5,534 nucleotides of DNA from an uncultured Muribaculaceae bacterium (GCA_947173755.1 CAMWGM010000116.1:1-5534); one strand, 5' to 3'. Positions 1-5,518 are shown, numbered from the stretch's first letter. The notes: a model not told the origin generated them from the letters alone. A program made the numbers and translations.

Positions 1-250
1 GGTTGAAGTCGGCTACATTCTCATATACAGGCGCAACCGCCACGGTACCATCGGTACGGAGGAATCCACGTCGTCCATCTTTCGTAAATATTGCGAATCC
101 GTTTTGCGGCTCTCCGATGAAATCGTATGCGCTGTCTCCGATAAGATTGCCATCGGCATCAATCAACGCGTATTGTGCTGAATGAGCAGAAGCAAACTCC
201 TCCCATTTCTGCAGGCGTTCGTCCACAACCGGTTTAACTTTCTTTGCCAT
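1..250 (-). CDS. WG-repeat protein, N-terminal 83 residues (runs off the left edge)
   Basis: The gene reads leftward from an ATG at 248-250 and stays open to the window edge, so only the N-terminus is visible. After a charged, probably helical head (residues 1-26, starting MAKKVKPVVDERLQKW) come two units of the WG-repeat type: YALIDADGNLIGDSAY at about 27-42 and RGFLRTDGTVAVAPVY at about 60-75. Each has the hydrophobic-D-x-x-G turn followed by a hydrophobic strand and a final aromatic. WG repeats are taken to form beta-hairpin arrays that bind partners; no enzymatic residues are expected. There is no signal peptide or membrane segment, which suggests a cytoplasmic protein. It lies downstream of another WG-repeat gene on the same strand, separated by 233 bp and a hairpin, and both begin MAKK, so the two may be diverged paralogues. 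No good Shine-Dalgarno precedes the start, which is normal in Bacteroidota. Family assignment is fairly sure; the specific role is unknown. Confidence 0.8.
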   Translation of the reverse strand, partial: MAKKVKPVVDERLQKWEEFASAHSAQYALIDADGNLIGDSAYDFIGEPQNGFAIFTKDGRRGFLRTDGTVAVAPVYENVADFN

Positions 251-426
251 CTCTTTACGTTAGAGTGTTTGAGAATTTATGAATTAATCAGATTTTTAAT
301 GTATGCAAGATTGCGACATTCAACTCGCCGGTCAGCCCCCATTCTCGGCCGGGAAGCACGAAAAGTTAAAACATCCCGTAGTTCTCCCCGGACAATACAT
401 GGACCATAAAGACGGTATGAGTTTCC
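251..426. other. Spacer between the operon's 3' hairpin and the next WG-repeat gene
   Basis: No convincing gene lies here. On the minus strand it should carry the 5' leader of the partial WG-repeat gene. The part nearest that gene (about 256-303) is A/T-rich. The best promoter-like match is weak: TTG at 321-323 and TACATTAA at 296-303, both read on the minus strand. The spacing is 17 nt instead of the usual 19-21 and the TTTG end of the -7 box is missing. The partial gene may therefore depend on an unrecognised promoter or on read-through from the operon. An open frame of 64 codons crosses this stretch on the plus strand (303-497) but it has no recognisable protein character. Confidence 0.4.
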
Positions 427-475
427 AATATAGGATTTTCATCCTCTCAAGACGAGAAGACGAAAATCCTACATC
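427..475 (-). terminator. Long hairpin at the 3' end of the five-gene operon
   Basis: The arms are 454-475 and 427-448 with a 5-nt loop (449-453). In minus-strand RNA all 22 positions pair: 18 Watson-Crick pairs plus four G-U wobbles (475/427, 472/430, 461/441 and 458/444). On the plus strand those four positions are A-C mismatches, so the element is selected, if at all, as minus-strand RNA. It begins 8 nt after the TGA stop of the WG-repeat gene at 484-486. It lacks a run of U after the stem (UAUUGGAAAC follows 431), so it is not a textbook intrinsic terminator. It may instead act as a weak terminator or as a 3' end that protects mRNA from exonucleases. Confidence 0.6.
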
Positions 476-483
476 TGCATCGT

Positions 484-2064
484 TCAGTTCTCCTTAGGCA
501 GACATCCCCAGATGCCCCCGGAGGTCAGAAGGACTTCCGCATAGATGGGTTCCAGAATGACTTTTCCGGTAGCGATTTCCACTACGCCAAATTTTAGGTC
601 GGGAGCCTGAATCTTAATCATGCCGTTGACTGGTTTTTCTACCACACGAGCCGGAATTGCTACCTTATCGTCTGTATTGACGTTCAGAATTTTTGGCTCA
701 TTCTCATCTGCATTGTTAACGAAAAAATATCCATCGCCTAAAGTCGAAAGATGGGCTATATTAGCGGCTACAACTTCACCTGTCTTGTTGATAACGCTGT
801 AATCATCTTTTTTACCGATGATGGCAAAGCCGTCGCTGTATGCCCATCCGCGGGCATCGATGGAAACCTTCACCTGACCCTTTTCGTCGATATAGATTGT
901 CTTGTCATCCTTGTAGAGATTGAGCAGACCATCGGAGTATTTCACCTGGTTTATATACGAGGCCGGAATATTCCATTCTTGCGCAATGAGTTCTTTTCCG
1001 TCGTGGTCGATGACACCCCATTGCTTGCCATTAGACGACACAAGCAACATTTCCGGGAATATTCGCGCATCCTTTCCTTCAAAGATGGTGGTGCCGTCAG
1101 GACGCTGGATCATGACTCCATCGAATCCTTTCTTTACGTAAAGAAGCCCATGCTCATATTCAAGGTTCAGATATTCGACCTTAACAATAATGTTGCCTTT
1201 CAAGTCAGCGATGCCAAACTTGTTGTCCTTTTCAAGTTCCATATACCCCTCTTCCCGATAGACACTAATCCCATCATATTCAGCGGGAAGAAGCCAGTTG
1301 CCCGATGCATCTACCACACCTTGCTTCTCGCCTGACCCAACCACTACGATCAAACCTTCGGAATCATCAAAATCATAAATCTCGTCATACTTCGGTTCTA
1401 CTACAACGTTGAGTTCCTGATCTATCAGTCCTTTCTTCCCGTCTTTGCCGATAACGCAGTATTTTCTAAGGCCGTTCATTCCGCCGAAACCGCCAACTGA
1501 GGAGTATTCCGGCTCAAGCACCCAATTGCCTGACAAGTCAATAAGGCCTATTTTACCTTTCTCTTCGCATGCTACGGCAACATTATTGTAGAAGTTGCCA
1601 AGACGGAGATATTTTGGAGCGATAACCACGTTGCCTTCCAGATCGAACGCGCATTCTTTACCTGCATCCACATTCTCGGCTACGATACGTCCGTCATATA
1701 CGTCATTGACGCTCGTATATTCTTCGGGGTTAAACAGTTCCTCACCCTGCAGGTTAATGAAGCCATATTCCTCATCTTTGGTAACCTTGTTCTTCTTGGA
1801 AACCTTGAACAATCCTCCATCTTCTTTCCTTATGCTCATCCAGTCTGCAGGGGAGATCATCTCTCCTTTGCTGTTGAGTATTCCCTTCTTCTTTCCCTTA
1901 TAGAATGCGCAATACTCATCGCTGAGATAGCACATTTTTTCCACTCCGCTGTAGAAATCGGATTTCAATTCGCCGTTTATTTCCGACAGTTTCTCGCCGG
2001 AACGGCTGAAAGTGATTACCCTCTCCTTGGTTGGGTCAAATTTGACTGTTTTTTTCTTTGCCAT
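484..2064 (-). CDS. WG-repeat protein with about thirteen repeats (operon gene E)
   Basis: This 526-residue protein is made almost entirely of WG-type beta-hairpin repeats, spaced roughly 25-45 residues apart. Clear units begin near residues 60 (KGILNSKGEMISPADW), 100, 138, 172 (IGLIDLSGNWVLEPEY), 211, 248, 283, 349 (WGVIDHDGKELIAQEW) and 492 (FGVVEIATGKVILEPIY). Weaker units begin near 315, 389, 422 and 457. Residues 1-45 are a charged head starting MAKKKTVKFD. No signal peptide, lipobox or membrane segment is visible, so it should stay in the cytoplasm. Such repeats usually serve as binding surfaces; the ligand cannot be read from sequence. The start is the ATG at 2062-2064, 18 bp after the TAA of the preceding gene across an A/T-only spacer, so it is read as the last gene of the operon. 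The stop is TGA at 484-486 and a hairpin follows. The repeat family is confident; the function is unknown. Confidence 0.9.
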   Translation of the reverse strand: MAKKKTVKFDPTKERVITFSRSGEKLSEINGELKSDFYSGVEKMCYLSDEYCAFYKGKKKGILNSKGEMISPADWMSIRKEDGGLFKVSKKNKVTKDEEYGFINLQGEELFNPEEYTSVNDVYDGRIVAENVDAGKECAFDLEGNVVIAPKYLRLGNFYNNVAVACEEKGKIGLIDLSGNWVLEPEYSSVGGFGGMNGLRKYCVIGKDGKKGLIDQELNVVVEPKYDEIYDFDDSEGLIVVVGSGEKQGVVDASGNWLLPAEYDGISVYREEGYMELEKDNKFGIADLKGNIIVKVEYLNLEYEHGLLYVKKGFDGVMIQRPDGTTIFEGKDARIFPEMLLVSSNGKQWGVIDHDGKELIAQEWNIPASYINQVKYSDGLLNLYKDDKTIYIDEKGQVKVSIDARGWAYSDGFAIIGKKDDYSVINKTGEVVAANIAHLSTLGDGYFFVNNADENEPKILNVNTDDKVAIPARVVEKPVNGMIKIQAPDLKFGVVEIATGKVILEPIYAEVLLTSGGIWGCLPKEN

Positions 2065-2082
2065 GATTAATAATTATTATTC

Positions 2083-3030
2083 TTACTCCCATCCTTCCTC
2101 CGGAGCCTCCCAGATGGTTTCGCTGCTAATTTCACGCTCCGACTCAACGTCAAGTTCAATTTCATATTGCTTTCCGTCATAGACTACACCGGTATTGATC
2201 TCAAGTTCTGCATCAGGCACCACAAACTCTGAATAGATGAAATGCAGTTTCTTAGGGTCAAACTTTTCGCCGTTCTTGATTTTAATGGTGACGTGAGCCG
2301 GCACCTTTGTCTGAATCATTTCGATGCGGCCTACACCTTCACCTTCGGCTTCATAGAGATCGCAGTCGCCGAACTCATACACTTCTCCGGGTGTCTTTCC
2401 TTCGAACTGCTCGTAGACCGGATCGATGAATTTCTCAGAGTCTGAATCATAGATATCTTCAGGCCATTCATAACCTGTGATCATATTTCCGAAATCATCA
2501 AGTGAATAGGCTGTCTCCGATTTACCGTCGATCACTTTGATGTCGAAATATTCGCTGTCTCTCATCGCGTTGTGACATTCCATGAAATCCTCATCCGTAT
2601 CAAACACATCGAGCCGTGTGCCCTCGCCATAGAGTCGGATCTCTATTTCTTTCTCTTTCGCATCGGCAGGTGCTGATGTTTCATCTCTCTTATAGGAAAG
2701 ATATTTCTTCATCTTTGCGTGAGTTGACATATTGGGGATTTCCTTGACAGTAGCAAGTGTAATGCCATCAAGCACGGAAACGTTTTCGTCTTTGGTATAG
2801 ACTTTCACTTTGAGATTGTGGTCGTTCTGAAATGCCTCCTCAAACTTGCCGACTGTCCGGCTTGTTCTGCATTCCAGTTCCCCCTCTTTCGCTCCGAGTG
2901 ATACAAGAGTCGCATCGGCAGGTGCCTGGCTACGTCCCTCATAGACACGCAGAACACCCCCGATTTCTTTGCTGAACTGCTCTTTGAGTTCCGCAACGGT
3001 AGTGGTAGGGGTGATTATGAATTTTGCCAT
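2083..3030 (-). CDS. Acidic protein with tandem beta-grasp (ubiquitin-like) N-terminal units (operon gene D)
   Basis: I do not recognise a named family for this 315-residue protein. Residues 1-50 read like a beta-grasp/ubiquitin-like fold: a first strand (AKFIITP), then TVAELKEQF as the helix, LRVYEG as a strand, and ADATLVSLG matching the turn found near the end of ubiquitin-like folds. Residues 59-98 repeat the pattern (TVGKFEEAF, then LKVKVY, then LDGITLATVKEI), so the N-terminus seems to be two copies of one module about 48 residues apart. Residues 125-315 are rich in Asp and Glu with alternating strand-like stretches and no cysteine or histidine cluster. The C-terminus (EEGWE) lacks the terminal Gly-Gly that conjugated ubiquitin-like proteins use, so a scaffold or binding role is likelier than a modifier. 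There is no signal peptide. It begins 56 bp after gene C and ends 18 bp before gene E. The coding prediction is strong; the fold call is moderate and rests on pattern only. Confidence 0.85.
   Translation of the reverse strand: MAKFIITPTTTVAELKEQFSKEIGGVLRVYEGRSQAPADATLVSLGAKEGELECRTSRTVGKFEEAFQNDHNLKVKVYTKDENVSVLDGITLATVKEIPNMSTHAKMKKYLSYKRDETSAPADAKEKEIEIRLYGEGTRLDVFDTDEDFMECHNAMRDSEYFDIKVIDGKSETAYSLDDFGNMITGYEWPEDIYDSDSEKFIDPVYEQFEGKTPGEVYEFGDCDLYEAEGEGVGRIEMIQTKVPAHVTIKIKNGEKFDPKKLHFIYSEFVVPDAELEINTGVVYDGKQYEIELDVESEREISSETIWEAPEEGWE
2658..2925 (-). repeat. 16-bp direct repeat inside operon gene D
   Basis: TCGCATCGGCAGGTGC occurs at 2658-2673 and again at 2910-2925. The copies are exactly 252 bp (84 codons) apart and in the same frame, both encoding APADA (residues 36-40 and 120-124). 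The surrounding protein sequence is not otherwise similar, so this may be a remnant of duplication, or the same short linker reused with the same codons. Confidence 0.55.
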
Positions 3031-3086
3031 ATATGACTTTGATAATAAAGTTTAAAATTGCGGTTACCTCTAAGTAAAGTATTGCT

Positions 3087-3593
3087 TTAAACTTCGATAG
3101 TATACGCGAGAAGTGATTTGTCTTCGAGATATTCGGGCTTTTTCTTACACCTTGCGGCTATCATCATTTTGTCAAATGGGATAGGGTCGCCGGACGGCAG
3201 AATAGAATAGTCGCACATCTCCGAATCGTCTCTTTTGAGCGATTGCCACACCATTGCCTGCAGATCTTCGGTGTCTTTCCCCGCACTGATGCTGTCGATA
3301 TTGTCAAACAGCAGTCCGTCGTAGGCGCACTTTCCGTTACTGATATATTGATCAAAATGCTGCCCTATACGTCTGAAATCCCCATCCTTACAATCTGCCA
3401 GATCGAAGGTCTTCAAGCATAGATCGGGAAAGGCGTTCTCGATCTCTTTCAAAGGCATTTCATCTTCCGGGTCAACTATCAGAACCGACAGCACTTTCCC
3501 TTTGAAAAACTCCAGCATCTGTTGTCGTTTCTCATGCCATCTGTCCATATTGCCGTTGTTGTAATCGCTGAGGTCTAAAACGCCCATATTCAT
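3087..3593 (-). CDS. AAA+-like protein lacking a Walker A motif (operon gene C)
   Basis: This 168-residue protein matches no family I can name, but its middle and end follow the order of an AAA+ core. YDGLLFDNID (residues 91-100) resembles a Walker B strand with Asp where catalysis would need Glu. KMMIAARC (142-149) sits where a sensor-1 strand would be. LLAYTIEV (161-168) could be the following strand. Upstream, VLSVLIVDPEDEMPLKEI (34-51) has the strand-loop-helix layout of a P-loop, but the glycines and the Lys-Ser/Thr are gone. If it is AAA+-derived, it should neither bind nor hydrolyse ATP normally. The open frame starts at an ATG at 3591-3593; a second ATG two codons later (3585-3587) is an equally possible start. 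An A/T-rich leader and a 49-bp gap separate it from gene B. No signal peptide or membrane segment is seen. It is confident as a gene; the AAA+ relation is tentative. Confidence 0.8.
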   Translation of the reverse strand: MNMGVLDLSDYNNGNMDRWHEKRQQMLEFFKGKVLSVLIVDPEDEMPLKEIENAFPDLCLKTFDLADCKDGDFRRIGQHFDQYISNGKCAYDGLLFDNIDSISAGKDTEDLQAMVWQSLKRDDSEMCDYSILPSGDPIPFDKMMIAARCKKKPEYLEDKSLLAYTIEV

Positions 3594-3642
3594 TTAATTT
3601 TTTTCGATTTGGATGTCGGCATACTCTCTATAGCGCAACCTG

Positions 3643-3960
3643 CTACAGATGTCTCAGCATACCTCCATATTTATTGTAGAGGATGCATTTACCGCTCTTG
3701 AGTTGCACGAGTATATCTTCGCCTTGCCATCGTGCCATAACTACATCCTTTACAGTAAAATGGGATATAGAACCCCCGGAATTATTGTAAAAAATGATAG
3801 CACCTCTGTCTGTAGTCACCATCAATCTTTCCAAGTGTGGATTATAATCCACAAAGATAGCGTTACCACCCATTGAAGGATGAAATGGTGCTCTGACGTG
3901 CCCTCCATACCGGTTTAGAGTATGGACGGCACAATTCTGAACCTTATATATATAAGGCAT
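3643..3960 (-). CDS. Small protein with three Y-N-x-x-G-G repeats (operon gene B)
   Basis: No family was recognised for this 105-residue protein. It contains three copies of a strand-turn-strand motif: AVHTLNRYGGHVR (residues 11-23), AIIFYNNSGGSIS (54-66) and KCILYNKYGGMLR (91-103), spaced 43 and 37 residues apart. Between them are short hydrophobic strands such as AIFVDY, RLMVTT and DILVQL. The pattern suggests a small beta-meander like part of a beta-propeller, and the turn resembles that of the WG repeats in gene E, although the Trp-Gly signature is absent. The start ATG (3958-3960) shares its A with the TAA stop of gene A, so the two genes are probably translationally coupled. A perfect 16-bp palindrome lies directly after the start codon. 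The stop is TAG at 3643-3645. No export signal is visible. Coding is likely because of the overlap, the strand and the internal repeats; the function is unknown. Confidence 0.8.
   Translation of the reverse strand: MPYIYKVQNCAVHTLNRYGGHVRAPFHPSMGGNAIFVDYNPHLERLMVTTDRGAIIFYNNSGGSISHFTVKDVVMARWQGEDILVQLKSGKCILYNKYGGMLRHL
3942..3957. repeat. Perfect 16-bp palindrome directly after the gene B start codon
   Basis: CCTTATATATATAAGG equals its own reverse complement. It occupies the codons immediately after the gene B ATG (3958-3960) and encodes PYIYK plus one base. As RNA it could fold into a short stem (CCUUAU with AUAAGG and a 4-nt loop) just inside the ribosome's footprint. As DNA it could be an operator inside the operon. 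It may also be a chance result of Tyr and Ile codons. Confidence 0.5.
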
Positions 3961-4166
3961 TATTTCAGTCTTTCCACTATAAAGTGGGAGGCGACGCAGG
4001 ATGACGACGGGAGGTCTTTACCCAACTGCTGTTTGATAGCGGCTGAAATCTTATTTCCGTCCACAGAGTTGACTCCATTGGGAGTGATTACCTGAACTGT
4101 TGTGCCTTTGGGTATTCCGTTTGAACCGCCCAGAGACACTTTTGATGTTACTCTAAATAGTGCCAT
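3960..4166 (-). CDS. Small protein of unknown function (operon gene A, promoter-proximal)
   Basis: This 68-residue protein is the first gene of the operon. It opens MALFRVTSKVSLGG, a strand followed by a glycine turn. PKGTTVQVITPNG (residues 19-31) is a likely second strand pair, and ISAAIKQQLGKDL (40-52) reads as an amphipathic helix. The protein ends HFIVERLK, a final strand, giving a compact beta-beta-alpha-beta layout. It is mildly basic, with no cysteine pair, signal peptide or membrane segment. The start ATG at 4164-4166 is preceded by a long A-rich leader with AAAAGG close to the start, typical of Bacteroidota initiation regions. A consensus promoter lies about 50 bp further upstream. 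The TAA stop overlaps the ATG of gene B by one base. The strong promoter and the coupling support a real gene despite its small size. I can assign no function. Confidence 0.8.
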   Translation of the reverse strand: MALFRVTSKVSLGGSNGIPKGTTVQVITPNGVNSVDGNKISAAIKQQLGKDLPSSSCVASHFIVERLK

Positions 4167-4218
4167 AGCCTTTTGTTTTTTTTAAATTTTTTACTGTATG
4201 ATTTGATAAGCCATGATA

Positions 4219-4250
4219 CAAAGGTATACATAAGTTCCCTCTGCTCCAAA
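4219..4250 (-). promoter_or_regulatory. Bacteroidota-type promoter of the five-gene operon
   Basis: Read on the minus strand, TTTG (4247-4250) and TACCTTTG (4219-4226) are separated by 20 nt. This is an exact match to the Bacteroidota sigma-ABfr consensus: TTTG near -33, and TAnnTTTG near -7. Transcription should start at about 4212-4215, giving a leader of roughly 46-49 nt before the ATG of gene A. No other stretch in the window fits this consensus as well. Confidence 0.85.
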
Positions 4251-4264
4251 CGAAGTCGCCTGTC

Positions 4265-4283
4265 TGTGAAAAATCTTTTCACA
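4265..4283. promoter_or_regulatory. Perfect 8-bp inverted repeat upstream of the operon promoter
   Basis: TGTGAAAA (4265-4272) and TTTTCACA (4276-4283) are exact inverted copies around a 3-bp centre (ATC). The centre lies about 60 bp upstream of the predicted transcription start and 14 bp from the -33 box, a usual place for an activator site. The outer TGTGA/TCACA halves recall CRP-family sites, but the spacing between them is 9 bp rather than 6, so no specific regulator is assigned. It could also fold as a small RNA hairpin, but it is not next to any stop codon. Confidence 0.45.
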
Positions 4284-4415
4284 CAAATTTTACGCGCTTA
4301 CGTTCAATTCTCCTTTCCTGTCCGATTTTGATCACGGAATATATAATAAAAGGAGTCCGGAAATTTAGTGGGGCAGTTGATTTTTTAATTGCCTTAACCA
4401 TAAGAAATGATCTGC
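4284..4415. other. Spacer between terminator and promoter region, no gene seen
   Basis: This A/T-rich stretch separates the glycoside hydrolase terminator from the operon control region. It contains a weak inverted repeat (GGCAGTT with AATTGCC around 4373-4394) and no promoter-like match or coding frame that I would defend on either strand. Confidence 0.5.
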
Positions 4416-4455
4416 AAAAAAAATTCCACCCTCCGGCGTTACGGCCGGAGGGTGG
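4416..4455 (-). terminator. Intrinsic terminator of the glycoside hydrolase gene
   Basis: On the minus strand there is a perfect 12-bp GC-rich stem (arms 4444-4455 and 4426-4437, CCACCCTCCGGC and its complement) with a 6-nt loop. It is followed after two A residues by eight consecutive T (4416-4423). It starts 22 nt past the TAA stop at 4478-4480. This is a textbook rho-independent terminator and it insulates the five-gene operon from the upstream gene. Confidence 0.95.
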
Positions 4456-4477
4456 GGCAGAGGTCTCTCTGAGTGTA

Positions 4478-5497
4478 TTAGTTTGCGGCTTCGAGGCGGA
4501 GGCCGCGGATGACGGCATGGTTGGTAGTGATGTTCATGTTCTCGTTTTCCGGACGGAAATCGATGGTGAGTTCATGCGCACCTTGTGTAAGGTAGACTTT
4601 GACGGTGTTTGACCAACCATACTCTTCCCAGTTGTCTTTGCCTCTCTGCGGAAGCACGAGAATGCCGGCTCGGTTGCCGTCGACCGAGAGTGTACGGATG
4701 GCACACTTGTTTTCAGTGTTGACCGGACCGTTGCCATTGGCATAGTCGAGCGAGATGAAATAGTAACCGTCAGCGGGCACTTCCACTGGCAGCGTTATGA
4801 CCGAAGTCTTGTCGTTGCCGACAGGATCGACTTTAACGTAAAGACGGTGGCGTGTCGACAATGGCTCGGAGGCAAATCCTTCAGTTCCGTCCGATGCTAT
4901 GCCTATCACTTGATATTCACCCGGTTCGGATGCATCAAAGGTTGTCGCGTGCGTAGTTGCTATACGCTTTCCATCCTTGACGATTGCGTATGAACCGATA
5001 TATTCGATGGGATTCCAGACGAGGGTCGTGCCGTCGAGACGTGCGATCGGAGTGAGGGGTGCGTTGAGGTTGGCAACCCGGTTCACCTTGAGAGGCTTGA
5101 TCTTGTTGTCGGCCATTACGATCTCGATGTCGATAGTGCCTTTGGCTTTATTGGCAGCGATAAAAGGCTCCTGCTCTTTACCGTTCACCTTGAACGATTT
5201 GATCTCGCTTCCGTAACCGCTCACGGTGATGTTGAGTTTCGCCCCGCGATATGGGAAACCGGTCAGCGAACGGGTGGCTGCCAGTGCCTCGGGCACGAAT
5301 GGCTTGAACGTCAGACGATCGGTGTCGAAATGGATACCGAAGAGTATCCTGTGGGTGAGCGCGATATTTCCGCTCAGACACCAGAGCATATTCGACGAGT
5401 TGAGTTCGGTGGCAATATCCCCGTTCTCTATGTTTAAGTTGTCGTTGTTGGTGCAGAAAAGTGCAGCAGGACGGAACACCGATCCGCATGCCTCCAT
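4478..5497 (-). CDS. C-terminal part of a six-hairpin-type glycoside hydrolase with Fn3-like and carbohydrate-binding modules
   Basis: The visible 339 residues are the tail of a larger polysaccharide-degrading enzyme. Residues 1-55 (FRPAALFCTNN, then DIATELNSSNMLW and GNIALTHRILFGI) look like the last helices of an (alpha/alpha)6 catalytic barrel of the GH63/MGH1-like or GH78-like kind. Residues 56-145 form the attached beta-sandwich (FKPFVPEAL, YRGAKLNITVSGYG). Residues 146-213 resemble a fibronectin-III module (TTLVWNPIEYIGSYAIVKDG). Residues 217-337 resemble a CBM6/35-type carbohydrate-binding domain (NTENKCAIRTLSVDG, GYYFISLDYANGNG, WSNTVKVYLTQGAHELTIDF). Nothing resembling a type IX secretion tail is present. 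The ATG at 5495-5497 has AAGGAGGAGG five bases upstream, yet the frame reads like protein for at least 11 more codons beyond it, interrupted by TAG at 5519-5521. A protein starting here would lack most of the catalytic barrel, so this is probably the 3' part of a broken gene. Exact family and substrate are not determinable. Confidence 0.8.
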   Translation of the reverse strand: MEACGSVFRPAALFCTNNDNLNIENGDIATELNSSNMLWCLSGNIALTHRILFGIHFDTDRLTFKPFVPEALAATRSLTGFPYRGAKLNITVSGYGSEIKSFKVNGKEQEPFIAANKAKGTIDIEIVMADNKIKPLKVNRVANLNAPLTPIARLDGTTLVWNPIEYIGSYAIVKDGKRIATTHATTFDASEPGEYQVIGIASDGTEGFASEPLSTRHRLYVKVDPVGNDKTSVITLPVEVPADGYYFISLDYANGNGPVNTENKCAIRTLSVDGNRAGILVLPQRGKDNWEEYGWSNTVKVYLTQGAHELTIDFRPENENMNITTNHAVIRGLRLEAAN

Positions 5498-5502
5498 GAC
5501 AA

Positions 5503-5512
5503 CCTCCTCCTT
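5503..5512 (-). promoter_or_regulatory. Shine-Dalgarno-like sequence before the 5497 start
   Basis: AAGGAGGAGG on the minus strand ends 5 nt before the ATG at 5495-5497. It is a near-perfect anti-16S match, unusual next to the A-rich leaders elsewhere in the window. The same bases read in frame as Lys-Glu-Glu, so it may be a coding coincidence rather than a working ribosome binding site. Confidence 0.4.
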
Positions 5513-5518
5513 TTCAGC

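Noticed and set aside
344..355. Palindrome-like CTCGGCCGGG
   Set aside because: It has a mismatch, is short, and has no T-run or other context.
303..497. Open frame of 64 codons on the plus strand in the gap left of gene E
   Set aside because: It runs through the hairpin and into the 3' end of gene E, has no promoter or initiation signal, and its composition looks random.
751..1335. Open frame of 194 codons on the plus strand
   Set aside because: It lies wholly antisense to the WG-repeat gene, whose minus-strand repeats are unmistakable, and its own translation shows no domain pattern.
2083..3030. Gene D as a conjugated ubiquitin-like modifier with an E1/E2-type pathway
   Set aside because: There is no C-terminal Gly-Gly, and no E1, E2 or JAB-peptidase gene is visible in the window.
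4265..4283. Classical CRP site (TGTGA-N6-TCACA)
   Set aside because: The half-sites are present but separated by 9 bp instead of 6, so only a generic dyad is reported.
4373..4394. Inverted repeat GGCAGTT / AATTGCC
   Set aside because: Seven pairs with one wobble in A/T-rich DNA are within chance expectation and not placed next to a stop codon.
4328..4612. Plus-strand open frame across the terminator region
   Set aside because: It reads through the GC-rich terminator stem and is antisense to the 3' end of the hydrolase.
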